Assembly (NCBI GenBank): GCA_014706295.1
Contig: JACSVZ010000006.1
Span: forward strand, 31,595,629-31,659,628
Direction of reading: 5' to 3'
Length of the DNA stretch: 64,000 nucleotides
DNA from: Lycocorax pyrrhopterus obiensis
Lineage: Eukaryota; Chordata; Aves; Passeriformes; Paradisaeidae
Under the pieces are notes generated by a model. The model was not told where the DNA came from, made no database searches, and was given only the letters and a program-made list of their open reading frames with translations. Made by a program: the position numbers and the translations under genes. Below are positions 14,701 to 29,700 of this stretch, piece by piece; position 1 is the first letter of the stretch, and the number at the start of each line of letters is the position of its first letter.

Positions 14701-17700
14701 TAAATCCAGACAGCAGATTTAAAATAAGCCAAACTTCAGGAGTCCTTTCAACAACGGGAATACCATTTGATCGTGAACAGCAAGAATCTTTTGATGTGGT
14801 CGTAGAAGTGACAGAGGAAAATAAACCATCAGTTGTTGCACACATTGTAGTCAAAGTCACAGTGGAAGATGTAAATGATAACGCTCCATTTTTTGTCAAT
14901 CTTCCATATTATGCTGTTGTTAAAGTAGACTCTGAAGCAGGCCATGTTATTCAACGTGTGACAGCAGTAGATAAAGATACAGGCAAAAACGGAGAAGTGC
15001 ATTACTATCTCAAAGAACATCATGAACATTTCCAAATTGATCCCACTGGTGAAATCTCCCTGAAGAAGAAGTTCGAACCAGACACACTAAATAAGGAGTA
15101 TCTGGTCACAGTAGTGGCAAAAGATGGAGGAGATCCTGCATTTTCAGCTGAAGTCACAGTCCCAATTACAGTTATGAGTAAAGCTATGCCAGTGTTTGAA
15201 AAGCCTTTCTACAGTGCAGAGATACCAGAAAACATTCAGCTCCATAGTCCTGTGGTACACATACAAGCAAACAGCCCTGAAGGACTCAAGGTGTTTTACA
15301 GCATCACAGGTGGAGATCCTTTCAATCAGTTCACTATCAACTTCAACACTGGAGTTATAAACGTTGTTGCCCCTCTTGACTTTGAGTCTCATCCAGCCTA
15401 TAAACTGAGTGTTCGAGCAACCGACTCCCTAAATGGGGCGCATGCTGATGTGTTTGTAGACATAATAGTGGAAGACATCAATGATAATCCTCCTGTGTTT
15501 ACAGAGCAGTCTTACATTGCAACACTTTCTGAATCATCTGTCATTGGAACATCTGTTGCACAAGTGAGCGCTACAGATGCTGATTCTGGAACCAACAGGG
15601 GAATTTCCTATCACTTGGTTGAGGATAATAATGAAAGTCTTGACTACTTTCACATAGATAGCAGCACTGGACTCATTCTTACAGCAAGAACTTTGGACTA
15701 TGAACAAATTAAACAACATAAGTTACTCATAAGGGCCATAGATGGTGGCATGCTGCCCTTGAGCAGTGATACCATTGTAACTGTTGATGTAACTGATCTC
15801 AATGATAACCCCCCTCTTTTCAGCCAATTACTTTACGAAGCTAAAATTAGTGAACTGGCTCCTCGAGGACATTTTGTGACACGTGTGCAAGCCTCAGATG
15901 CAGATAGTTCAGATGTTGACAAGCTGGAGTACTCCATTCTGACAGGCAATGATCAGAAGAATTTTGTGATTAATAGTAAAACTGGCATTATCACCATCTC
16001 AAACCTACGCAGGCAGACACTGAAGTCACATTATAATCTTAACGTGTCGGTTTCTGATGGGGTCTTCAGAAGCTCAGCCCAAGTCCACATAACTGTAATC
16101 AGTGCCAATATGCACAGTCCTGTTTTCAGCCAGAATAAGTATGAGGTTGAACTAGCTGAAAATGCTCCATTGCATACTTTGGTGACTGAAGTTAAAGCAA
16201 CAGATGAAGACTCTGGTACATATGGCCACATTACTTACCACATTGTGAATGACTTTGCCAAAGACAGATTTTATACAAACGAGAGAGGGCAGATATTTAC
16301 CTCTGAAAAGCTTGACCGTGAAACGCAAGCAGAAAAAGTAATTGCCATTAATTTAATGGCCAAAGATTCAGGAGGGAAAGTTGCTTTCTGTACTTTTAAT
16401 GTAATACTTACAGATGACAATGATAATGCTCCTCAATTCCGAGCAACAGAGTATGAAGTAAATATTGGGTCTGATGTTCCACGGGGTACTTCTGTTGTTA
16501 AGATCTGGGCATCTGATGCTGATGAAGGTACAAATGCAGACATCACATATGCTATTGAAGCAGAGTCTGAAAATGTAGAAGAGAACTTAGAAATTGATTC
16601 ATTGTCCGGTGTAATTACAACAAAAGAAAGCTTAATTGGTTTGGAAAATGAGTTTCTTACTTTCCTTGTTAGAGCAATTGATGGTGGATCGCCCCAAAAA
16701 GAGTCAGTTGTTCCTGTCTATGCTAGAATACTCCCACCAGAAGTGCCTCCTCCAAAATTTTCAGAACCATTTTATTCTTATACGGTTTCTGAGGACATTC
16801 CAATTGGAACTGTGATAGATGTTATCAAAGCAGACCATAATCAGACTTTAGTATATAGTCTGATTAAAGGGAACACTCCTGAAAGCAACAGAGATGACTT
16901 TTTTGTGATTGACCGACAGACTGGAGAGTTGAAACTTGAGAAGAATCTTGATCATGAAACAACTAAGTGGTACCAGTTCTCTGTTCGAGCACAGTATGCA
17001 AATGAAGATTATAATGTTGTTTCCTCAGTAGAGGTAAGCATTCAAGTAAAAGATGCAAATGATAACAAACCCATTTTGGAGTCCAACCCATATGAAGCAT
17101 TCATCGTAGAAAACACACCAGCTGGGACAAGAGTCATACAGGTTAAAGGAACTGACTTGGATTCAGGGCTCAACGGGCAGGTTACTTACAGCTTGGATCC
17201 TTCTCAAGAGCTAGACATTATAGAGTCTTTTGCCATAAACATGGAAAGTGGCTGGATTACCACTCTCAAAGAACTTGATCATGAGAAACGAGACAAATAC
17301 AAAATCACAGTGGTTGCATCTGACCGGGGTGAAAAAATTCAACTGTCTTCTACGGCTGTGGTTGAAGTTACTGTCACAGATGTGAATGACAATCCTCCAC
17401 GGTTTACTGCAGAGATATATAAAGGAACAGTCAGTGAGGACGACCCTCCTGGTGGGGTAATTGCTATCCTGAGTACAACGGATGCTGATACAGAAGAAGC
17501 CAATAGACAAGTCTTTTATTACATTACAGGTAAATCTTTTTGTAATGTAATGTCAGAATAACCATTTGAGTGGTGCTGGAATGGTGGGAGATACAACTTA
17601 ATCTTTGAAAAGACTGGAAAGTGTTTGAAACCATAGAACTGCAAAGAGAGAATGTGTATCTCTTAATATGAATATTAAAAACTTCAGTGGAAAAAGGAAT

Positions 17701-20700
17701 TTTAGTTGGCTTTGTTCCATGTGTGCCTTGCTTAAAATGCCTTTCTCTGTATATTATTTATATATAGAATTTTATTTTAAAAAACTATACTTATATTAGT
17801 GATGTAGTTAAAGAACAAATGAAAGAATTTTCACAAAACAGTAGGCTATTAATTTCTAGTGGAGTATTTTATTGGTTTTATTTAGCATATGTCATGATAT
17901 GATGTTTTCTATAATGCTACATGAATTTCTACATTAATTTTTATGGATTCTGTTGGCCACAGTTGAATTTGTTGTGTGAGCATCTACTGACAATTTCTAC
18001 CTGGGAAATGAAGCGGTTTCCTTGTAAAGCGAGAGAGTGGCTGCTTATTTGCATTTACTTTTTTTTTTTTAGCTATATCTTAGTTTTGATAGAGTAACGG
18101 TAGAAATCTCTGTCTTTAAATAGATATTTCTTTTCACATTTCAGGAGGTGATCCTTTGGGACAGTTTGCTATTGAAAATATACAGAATGAATGGAAGGTC
18201 TATGTCAAAAAGCCTTTGGATAGGGAAGAAAAGGATCATTATCTTCTAAATATTACAGCTACTGATGGGACCTTTGCAGCTAAAGCTGTGGTGGAGGTTA
18301 AAGTCCTTGATGCTAATGATAATAGCCCCGTTTGTGAAAAGGTAGGCAGTCTCTTGTATCATCTATGTCCAGCTGCTTTCGTACATAAAATCTACATTTT
18401 CTCTGAAATTGCTTCTCAGGAGACTGACAAACAGCTAGTCCTTTTAAACCAGCAACACAAATTTGGACTATTAAGGTAGAATACCATGAAATATAAGATA
18501 CTTCACAGACAGATTTTTTTAAAAATCCAAAGACAGTTCATTGACACTCAGCGGGTATTTGAAAAATATGAGGAGAATTGTAGTACATTTCTCCTATGTT
18601 AATTCTTTTCCAAAAAGGTTTTAAGCTGCAGCCATCATAGTTTATGTGCTCTATTTTATGAAAGAAGCAAAGTCTCAAAGAAGGCTGAATCCCATTGCTT
18701 AGTTGATATATGTGTGTATTTCCTGTGATAAAAGAGTTGAAAAGACTGTAACATTACCCTGCAATTGCAGTTAACAGCACCAAAAATCTATAATCCATAA
18801 ATGTTTTCTTGTTACAAAGCTGTCTACCTTACCACATTTTATAGTCCGCAAAAATGGACATTAAAAATAAGGAATGGAAGAAACCCAGAAAGGTTGCCCC
18901 TACAAGATGTGTAATTGCCTTATGTGGGAACCCAATTTTTTTTTTTTACTTTTTTTTTTTCTTTTCCCTCCTCTCTTTAACACATTTGGACTTTTCGTAG
19001 TTGAGCACAGATTTGATATTGCTAGGTTGAAGTCTTCGCTTGTATTAGGAAGGACAAGTATATAGTGAACATAGTTGATGTTTATGTTGGTTACTTCTGT
19101 GTAAATGGTTGCAGTTATAACAGACTGGCAAGTCAATATTTTTAGCTTTTCTCCTCTTTTATTTTTCCCTTTGTTAATGTTGGTGTAACAAGGCTTAGTG
19201 CTTCTAATGTAATGCCCATTCCTGACATGGTTGAGCTGTAAGAATGCTTAGTACCATTAAATTCTGAATCCTTTTTCTTCTTTTTTATTTATAATCTAGA
19301 AGCTTTTGTGTCATTAAAAAAAAGAGCAGATATCAGGTTCTTGTAGATTGAGACAGACCTAGAAAAAATGATCCACCAAAAGCGCTAAAACTGAAATTAG
19401 CAAAAATGTGTAACTCCTATTTTGGGAACACATTTCATTATCAGTTAATCAGTTACAAGTGTTTTGAGTTCTTAGCAATGCAGTGATGTTCCAAAGTCGT
19501 ATAGTTGCAGTAGTAAATACCTTTCTGAATAATCTAATAAACGTGAAGTAATTAATCAGAAAATCATAAGTTCTTTTGATTTTCAGGTATTTAATCCTCT
19601 GGTTCACATTATATGTTACCAAACATTCAAACAGAATATTATTTCCTCTATCATTCCTTCTTCCCATCCCCTTTCTAAGCTCTGCTTACTTCATATGTTT
19701 AGTCTTTCAATGTAACTTTGAAATCTTGCAGACTTTATATGCTGATTCCGTTCCTGAAGATGCCCTTCCTGGCAAACTGATAATGCAGGTGTCTGCTACA
19801 GATGCAGATATTCGTTCCAATGCAGAAATTACTTACACACTGCATGGCACAGGAGCAGAAAAATTCAGACTCACTCCAGACACAGGTAATAATACTTTAT
19901 ACACTACACAAGATTCCAGTCATCACCTCATTTTATAAAATGTTTTGTTGTTACATAAAGGCATACATAAATGTCAGTACTTAATATTGAATAAAGTCAG
20001 GCAAAAGGCAAGTATTTTACTATATGAGGAACTAAAGCATAAACAGGGTAATTGCCCTGAAGCCAGAAATTTCCATGCTGAAGTGATTGGCATAAAAATA
20101 TGACATAAAATTTGCTCTTTTTATACTCATCGTAGTAGTAGCAATAATGGTTTGTAACTGAAAATATCTTCATTCAGATTCTCTTCGCCATCATTTGTTT
20201 TGGAAAATTAAATGGGATGAGGTTAGATGGAGCAATAAATTTCCTTTCCATAGCAAACACCAAAAGTGCCCCCAGTTTTATTGGAAGCAGTGTATAAATG
20301 AGATTAACTTTTAACTTGCTTCACTTTGGTTTTCATGGCATTTGTGTGGGGTTTTTTTTATAGTATAGGTTACAGCTATATGCCAAAATACTGTACTGTG
20401 CAGGCTGCAGTAGACAAGGAGTAGGAAGGTAAACAGTGTAGAAAAAAAATGGGATAAGATGAATACAAAAATGTAATGCAAGTAGAAGAGATTAGAAAAT
20501 TCAGTGACAAAATAAATGAGAAGGAGCTTACTTCATGGATTTGGGGGGCTTTTTGTCTTTGAATGTCACCTGTGTGATGTGCTACAGTGTTGTTACATAA
20601 ATTGAGAATTGGTAGGGCTAGAACACTCATAAAAAGTGTTTCATAATAATTTTTTGAACTGTTTATAAGGAGACAATGACTACACATAGTAGTAGCCTCT

Positions 20701-23700
20701 CATGTTTTCTGTCACTTGAGAAAGAAAGTAGGTGTTAGATTTCTAGAGGTTTGTCTGTAGTAGCAGTTAATACCTCATAGTGAGTGAATAGCTGTGTTTA
20801 TTCATTGAATGTCAGAGGAGGAAATATTAATAGCCGTGGAAGGAATACAACTAAATAGCCCAGAAAAACCAGACATGGATTTAACCTTGCATTTTTTTAA
20901 AGCCAGAGTTCTAATATTTTAATTTTCTTTGCACAAACACACATGGATTTTTGCATGTATACACATTTCCCTCTCTGCACCATCAGATAGCTTTACTTCA
21001 ACTACTTTCTGTTTCAAGAGCATTAGAAAAAAAGTCAAGGGTTTTAGTGCTTACGTTTTTCAAGCTGAAAAGGCAGGTCACTTGCATGCTTTGCCCAAAG
21101 TGGAGTTCATTAATACAGTACAGCTGTTGACTCAGCCACTGATGAAATTACTGTAAAGAAAATTGTTGTTTAGTTTTTCTGATTTTAGGGGAAAACATGT
21201 TAGGGGTACTTAAGTCTTGCAACTTGCATCAACTTATGTGTGTTATGCTGTTTGCAGGTGAACTGAAAACATTAATGGCACTTGATCGTGAGCAGCAAGC
21301 AGTTTATCATCTGCTAGTGAAAGCCACAGATGGAGGAGGAAGATTCTGCCAAGCTAACATTATCCTGACTCTGGAAGATGTGAATGATAATGCCCCAGAG
21401 TTTACAACTGATACTTACTCCATTACAGTATTTGAAAACACAGAACCTAAAACCCTTTTGACAAGAGTGCAGGCAACAGATGCAGATGCAGGTATGCATT
21501 CTTTGACTGATACTTTTGTCATGTTCTCAGACTTACAGCAATATTTATTTAGTTTTATCCTGAGATGTGTCAAGTGTTTCAGTAGAGCTGACAGGTGTTC
21601 AATACCATTCAGGATTAGACTCCTGAAAGATATATTTAGGTCTACTAAATCATGTAACACCTGACTTCCATGTGTAAGTAGCCTGGAAGACATCCCTATA
21701 GTGTCTCTGCAAAAAAGAGGAGAGGGGGGAGAGACAAAATGTAGGATATTTTTAGCGTAATAAGGTATTAATATTATGATCGATTAGGTTCATCCTTTTA
21801 CTTCTGATGTAAGTAATAGGACTATGAAGCCATGACTGTTCATGTAAATGGGCACTCATAGATTTTTGAATGGTGCTTCTCAGGACAGCCATCGATGATC
21901 ACACCATCAAGAGAAGCCTGGTCAGCTGTAGCTTTATGTATATGCTGTTAAGATTTTTACTGTCTCTTTATCTTCACTGTTCAGTTACAAATATTTAAGT
22001 GAACATGAACTGAAAATAACATTAGAAGGAGTTTGTTCATAGGCTTGCTCTTAGCCTATAGGTTTGTTAGCTCATAGGTTCGTTCAAGTCTGCTCTTCAC
22101 AAGAGCCTGTAACTCTTTCTGAAATTTACTTTTAACATGAACCATAATATTTAGCATGCATGTCTTATTTCTGTAGCTATCAGATATATATTCATACTTG
22201 CAAATTGTTTTCAAAACGCAGGGTTGAACCGTAAAATCCATTATTCACTGGTGAACTCTGGAGAGGGGCAGTTCTCTATTGATGAATTCTCTGGAATCAT
22301 TCGTTTGGAGAAGCCTTTGGATCGGGAATTACAGGCTGTGTACACATTAACTTTGAAGGCTACAGATGAAGGTTTACCTAGAAGACTGTCTTCAACAAGT
22401 AGTCTTATAGTTTCTGTTTTGGATATTAATGATAATCCACCTGTATTTGAGCATAGGGAGTATAGTGCAAGTGTATCAGAGGACATTTTGGTTGGAACTG
22501 AAATTATCCAGATCTATGCTGCAAGCAGAGACATTGAAGCCAATGCTGAAATCACATACTCAATAGTCAGTGGGAATGAACATGGAAAATTCAGCATCAA
22601 TTCAACAACAGGTAACAGGTTACAACTGTGAATATACTTTAGGCCAAGCAAGCACAATGCCATACTGAGTTATTCCGTAGTTCAGCCAGGTTATGTATAA
22701 CCTCTGTGCATCATCCAGGCTGTGAAGTTGCTGCTGCTGTCTTCTCACCCATTTTGCCAGCACGCTCACTTGAAGAGTGCTGTAAAATGTAGGATAGGAA
22801 CTTCATTTGTTGCTTCTATTTATTGGATTATTACTTGAATTAGATTCATTTAGCTTGCAAGTTTAAGGGTTTCCTAACTGGAAATTCCCTACTCTGATGG
22901 GGGGGCAGGTGGAAAGACATAGATCTGTAATGACAGAAGCACAGTAGTCTTTCCACAAAAGGTATATAATCAGCAGGAATGGCCAGAATTGGCAAAAGAA
23001 GGATCAGAAATAAAATCGGTTGGGAAGACTAGTCATTTGTCCACAAAGGCAGTAATCCTAGAGAAGTTTGATATGGCACTAAAGAGAGGTTGGAATAGGA
23101 ATATTATGTTCAACCATATATCCAGCATGGCAGTGGAGATTTTAGGCTTGCGTGATAGTCAGATTTAGTCTTAGGGACTATTTAAGTTCTGTAGAGAATT
23201 TTTCCCTATTAATGACAATTGTTTGTTAAAAATTATTATACACCTCAATTTTAGTTTTGTTTACTTATATAGTTCCTTTTCTAGAGCTAATTTCTGGTAA
23301 AGTCATTTGGGTTTTGGGGAGGGGTTTTGGGTTTTTTTGTTTTTAATAAGATTTCTACCCAAAAGTTAATTCTAGTTGACTTATAGTAGTTATTTAAATA
23401 GTTTAGTAGTTAATTGTACTCGTGTAATGGAAATTACAATTCTCCTGCTTTTTCCAGTGGACATGCTGGTACTAAGGTATAGAAGTACTTTGCCAGATAA
23501 ACTTCATATATTTGAAAGGAGTAAAAACATTCCACAAAAACTCTTCCAGCAAATGGGAGTGCAGTCCCTAGCATACACAATCTTAACTAGTTGGTTAGAA
23601 ACTCATATTACAAAATGCAAGCCAGCTTCTTTTAAACTGGGAATCTTTTGTGGTAATGGCAGGAACTTTGCATCTTTTTACTTACATGTGTAAAGCATAA

Positions 23701-26700
23701 TCATTTCACTGGGTAGCTCCAGCTTTACAGTGACAAGTCAAGCCCTGAAGAAGCTGAGTATTTGTCAGTTCAAAATAAAATGTTGCAATACATAATACTA
23801 CAGCAGTAGCAGAGTTTGTGTGAGGCTTTCTTTTTTTTTCTTCTTCCGTAGGAGCCATTTTTATCATTGAGAGTTTGGATTATGAAAGTTCTCATGAGTA
23901 CTACTTGACAGTGGAAGCCACAGACGGAGGCACACCTTCATTAAGTGATGTTGTAACAGTGAATATTAATGTCACGGATATCAATGACAATTCTCCAGTG
24001 TTTAGCCAAGACACTTACACTGCAGTAATCAGTGAAGACGCTGTGCTTGAACAATCAGTTATTACAGTACGTATTGGTTTTTTACTTTGAAATACTTTGT
24101 CATCATGGTCATGCTTTCAGTCTTGAAGGAATAAGTATGGATTTGAAGGTGAACATCACTGAATAGATGTTTGGCACTGAGTGAACTGAAAATTTACTTT
24201 GAAGAAGTTTGAGAAGTAGGGACTTCAGATACTGTGGGAAAGTAGGTAATATTTTGTGATATGTTTATGTTCTCCTCATGAGACTGACTTAACTTTCAGA
24301 AGAAATTCAGGAAATGAAGTGATGTTGGTGTGTTCTATTGAGATGGTATTTCTCCTGTGTACTATGAAATTTGTTAGACCAAAAGAGCTCATCTTCAGGA
24401 TGAGTTTATCTGAAAGGTGTTAGAGTCTATTTCAACCTGTTTTAAATGAGACTGTAATGCCCCTTAGGTTATGGCAGATGATGCTGATGGACCTTCCAAC
24501 AACCGCATTCACTACACAATTATAGATGGCAATCAAGGAAATCCTTTTACGATTGACCCTACCAGGGGTGAAATAAAAGTGACTAAGCTTCTAGACAGAG
24601 AAAAGGTGAGTTTTTACATGCTTTTTTGGCAGCTGGGATTAATTTACCTATACATAATTGATGACCACCATTTTCTTATTCTATTTGTAAATTACCATTA
24701 CATGTTCCAAAATTAATATAGCTATAATAAAGTGAAAGCATCTATTTATATCAGTAGTTTTGGGGGACCAGGAGGAAGAGAAAGTATTAAATACATGAAG
24801 GAAAGCTTTACTGGGGGTTGTGCTAAAATATTTCATCCATAAAACAAAATCTGAGTTTGTTACTTTTTTCCTCTTCAGTAAATGTTTTAATTATTTTTAT
24901 TATTTTCTTAGATTTCAGGATATACCTTGACAGTTCAAGCTTCAGATAATGGAAGCCCACCTAAGTTTAACACAACTACAGTTAACATTGATGTTTCTGA
25001 TGTAAATGATAATCCTCCAGTGTTCTCAAAAGGAAACTATAGTGTTATCATCCAGGTAAATACAACTAGTGAAGTAGTTAAATCAATAACGTTATTGGAC
25101 TGTGAATTTGTGACTTGAATTTTTCTGTATTTTTAATTATTTAAGGTCACCAGTGAGACTACTCATCAAATAAGTGTTAAGGGTTATAAAATTCCTATTT
25201 GCAGGTTATATAGAAACTTATATTGCAAGTTCTCAGAATCACAAAACAGGTGAGGTTGGAAGGGACCACAGTGGGTCATCTGGCCCAATTTCCCTGCTAA
25301 AACAGGGTCATCCCAGAGCACATGGCACAGGATGAAGTCCAGACAGTTCTTGAATATCTACAGTGAGGGAGAATGCATAACCTCTCTGGGTTCTTTTTCA
25401 GATTCCTTGTGTGTGTACATGTATATATATATTACACATTCCATTTATGCATAGAACATTCTTAGAATCATACAGGGATGTTAAAATACATAATAATTTT
25501 GCTATTTCTTTTTAGTCTTAAGAGTTACTGCTTAGAAAAAGATCCTTTAGGTACCTGTTACTGTGAAGCTAGTGTTCTGCACCATGGCACATAGGTTAAG
25601 ACTTAATTCCCATTGGCCTCCTCTGGGATCTGAAGCAGTTAGAACAAGAGTAGAATTTCATATAGCTGCATATCAATCCTTTGACTAGATTTACACCTTA
25701 GGATGGTAGCAGTAGGCCACATTCTCAAGTGTCTGGCATGTACTTGCCTGATTCAGAAAACTGCTAAAGCAAAGACAGCAGGGGCAGCATCTATACTTCT
25801 TGTCTTCTTGAATCCAAGAGGAAAAAAAAATGAAGGCAACAAAGGAATTGCATTAAGACCTTTGTAGACTAATAATGTAAATGAGCTCAATCAATCCCTT
25901 GTGTTCTTTTGCCTGATACAATAGACCTGTGAGGATCAGACAATGTTACCTGGTGCACTTTGCCATCCTAACATACCACTTGTATTTGAGATGGTGTGCG
26001 TCATTTGTAAAGGCAGCTTTCCGAAACAAGGCAAAGTGAATATATACAATATACACACAGTATGCAAGTAAGATGTCCTGGATCTTACTTTAGAAAAACC
26101 CAACCAACCAAACAAAAATAAAAGAAAAAACCAAAATAACATATTCATGTCTGTGTGCTGTCAAATGTATCTTCTTTTCCCCAATTACAGTCTTTCTTGA
26201 AATGAATGTTAATTAATATATCTCCTAAATTGCAGACCATGTAGCCACTGTCTGTACTATTTCCCTTACTCAATTAAAAAGGAAGACCTCTGTTTTTATT
26301 GTTTATTCATATGGGCTTGTCCTAGTTGAAGGTAGCAGAGAAAAAGCTGGAGGAGTTGCCTAAGAATGCTGGTGTGCATTTCCTCATGTATTGGAGATGG
26401 ATGTATTTGGACACAGTAGAAAATGTGCTTAGCTTTTTGGAAAGTCAAATTACTTTAGATATTCAACTCCAAATATTTGTATTTTAAAGCGATGGTCTTT
26501 GTTTTGCTGAAAGGGAAAAAGCTTCAGCTGCACTATCTGATAACTAAATTGACTTACTCTCTCAGAAACAGAGTATTGTTATTAGGGGTTTTTGCAACGG
26601 TGAAAGGATGGCATTTTGTTATCGTTGTACTTCAAAATAATGTTTCGACTTTCCTTGCCTTTAAAATAAGTATGTATATAGAAGGATCTGGCTGATACAG

Positions 26701-29700
26701 TAGAGCACGAGTATTCTGGGAGAGGTGTTACAAGTGTCAGATAAGGTAGTATGGCTGTGTAAGATACATGATAAGCCAAAGTATGTGAAGTGTCTGTGAA
26801 ACCTCAGGCATCCACTTGATGCAAACTTGAAGGGATTTTATGATGCAAATTTTAAAACCTGGACTTCATATTTGAACTGGATGGTGGTTGTAGCAGCCAC
26901 AACTGTAGTCAAAACACTAATTAGGAGCACAAGGGGTCAGATGGAGGAGTGTATTTTTCTAGTCCTCCCAGCAAAGGCATTAGATGATTCTTAACAGGTG
27001 TTTTTGCTAAATTTCAAATCTTTGATGACCTGGTAATTAGGCTACAGTAATATTAATTCAGACCAGAAGTGGAAAATGTAAAGTGTCAAGGATGAACTAC
27101 CTTTAAAAATATAATTGAAGTTTAAAAAACTGCCTTTCTCCTTTTACTGTTTTTCAGTCTTATTCTCAGAAGGTAATAGTTTTCCTGAAGCAATATTGTC
27201 ATTCTTATTTCTCCTGTACTGATTAACTGGTTTGACAGCAATTTGTTGGGGTTTCTGTTGAGAGGAAGAAATCAGCGTCAGACCATGTCCTCAGTTATAA
27301 CAAAACCAATGTGTATTATGTATCTATAGGAAAATAAGCCTGTTGGATTTAGTGTGCTGCAGCTAGTGGTGACAGACAAGGATTCTTCTCACAACGGCCC
27401 TCCTTTTCTCTTCACCATCCTGAGTGGAAACGAAGAGAGCACTTTTCAGATTACCCAGCAGGGAGTTCTGACCACAAGTGCTGCACTGAATCGCAAAGTG
27501 AGAGATCACTATTTGCTTCATGTTAAGGTAGGATGTGCTTCCTCTGACTGTTTTACATTGTAAGTGTTTAATTAGCTTTTTCACTCATGTTCACTCCACC
27601 ACTTGCTTTTCTGTTAGGAGATCCTGACATGCCAAGTAGTCATTTGAGGCGTGTCCCATGACGTGACATCTTCATAGACAAAGTCTGTTGGTTTAAATAC
27701 TAATCTACACAGATGCAATGGGAAATTCAATTAAAGTCACAGTAGAAGTAAGGTGTAAGTGAAATGTTAACTGGGCAAGTGGTCTTGATAAGCCCTCTCC
27801 CTTCTGGTTGGAGTGTTTAAAAAGCCAGCAGGGACAGTTCCCTTGAGCCACTCACTATTGACTGCAGAATTCCTCTTGCCACTATTGTTTTGACCCTTGA
27901 AGCTGTGTGCTGGACTAAACTCACATGATGAAAGCAGGGATATTGCACAACATAGCAGTAATGAAAAATTTTTCTGTAGTGCCACATTCTTTTTTCATTG
28001 GCAATTGAAAACATCTTTTTTTAAGTTTGGACCTTTTTTTGTAGTATTTTCAGTAGACCTTTTTTCATAGCATTGAAACTTGCAGTGCAGTAGTTTGAGA
28101 TCTCATGATCCTGCAGTGGAAAACACAACATAAAACTCAAAAAATGACCCTGAAGTGCTATAACATATGCTGCATTTGCCATTGTTGTGCAGAAAGACCT
28201 GACCATGTCCAAGGTTAGATTAACCTAGCTAAGTTCTCGCAAATACTTTTTGTAACCTAGTGTGAGAAAAGTTCAAACCAATTGTTTTAATCTTATCTAG
28301 TCCTTTTAAATTCAGTTATAAATTAGGCAGCTGGGAACAGAGGACTTAAAATTGGTAGGCTAAATATAGATGGCCTTAATTCTTAAACTTAATTTCCCGA
28401 TTCAGGTTTTAAGAAAAGTTCTTACCTTCATTTTCGCATAAGGAGTTTCTTCCGATCTCCAAATTATTCTTAGGCATACTATTGCAGATAATTTATGAGT
28501 AAACACGCATGTGCAGAATTTTAGAGCAATACTGTTTATAACAGTGTATGCTGAATTCTGTCCATATTGGGTAATTGTGACATATTTACACAAAGTCTAT
28601 TTTCTTTGGGAAAAGAAGAAAAAATTCCTACAGGTACTGTAATTTGCTGTTTGAGTCACTAAAATGTTAGTAACCAGGAACCATCAGTATAAGGACAGAT
28701 ATAGTTTCATTTAAATGTAGTTTAGTTTACAGTTTAAGAATTGGTGTGAAAAAGGGGGCAGGTATATCATTCCTCAGCCATTTTTTCCTCAGTAGTGATA
28801 TGCCAATTCCCCCAAAGTCACCTTTTTGTTTATGGATGTTTTTCCTGTATGTGGAATCCGTGTAGTACAAGATTGATATGTTTTATTTTAAATCTTCTCT
28901 AAGCAGTAACTAATTTCTATTTATTTTGCTTTTAAAATATATTCTTGTAAATGCATGTACAGGCAGTTTTGTTTGTTCTATATAGACTGTTACACTGACT
29001 TTGTCACATTTCATGATTTAGCTGCACCTTTGGCCCTTCCTAATGTGCCTGCCTTTCTTAAGTGTGAGATGCCTGTCTGACATCTTCCTCTGGGTGGAAT
29101 CTTGCAGTTCTTTCATTTCTAAGCCACTTCTTGGTCTCTAGGCTGCTTGTAAACAGCCTGTCAGTACTTCGGCTATCTTGTCTTCAGCACAGCAGCTGAA
29201 AAGTGCCTTTTTATTAGGGAATGAATATGGGCTATTTTAATGGCATCCAGTAGCTAAACAAGTGTCTTAAAACAAATATACTCATTTAGAACAAAGACTT
29301 CTCAGAGATTGTAAATCATTAACGCAGACTGTACTAATGTGCATAATTTGTGTGCTGTACTACCCAGTCTCAGTATTTTGGACCTGTCTAGTCTGTTGAT
29401 TTCCAGGTTTCCCCACTGGATTCTGGAAATATATCGCTGTCTTTTAATTGCCATTTGTCATTTTACACTTTGCTAGCTTTTTGTCAATAGACGTGCTCCT
29501 ATTATTTGCTATTATCTTACAATACATGGGTATGAAGTCATCCAAGACTAAAACCAGCATTTTCCTATCACAAGACTCCAGTTCCAGTGATACGCACAAA
29601 ACTATAGGCATGGCTATTGAGGAAAAATATTCTTCCTCTGTTCATTTAAAATAATATTTTTTAACATTGGTAGGAAGGCATTTTCTCAAGTTTGCATTAT

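Noticed and set aside
17530..17561. Readthrough of exon 10 into intron 10 with a stop codon
   Set aside because: Donor GTAAAT and exact continuation in exon 11 (GGDPLGQF) show normal splicing. Intron retention cannot be claimed from DNA.
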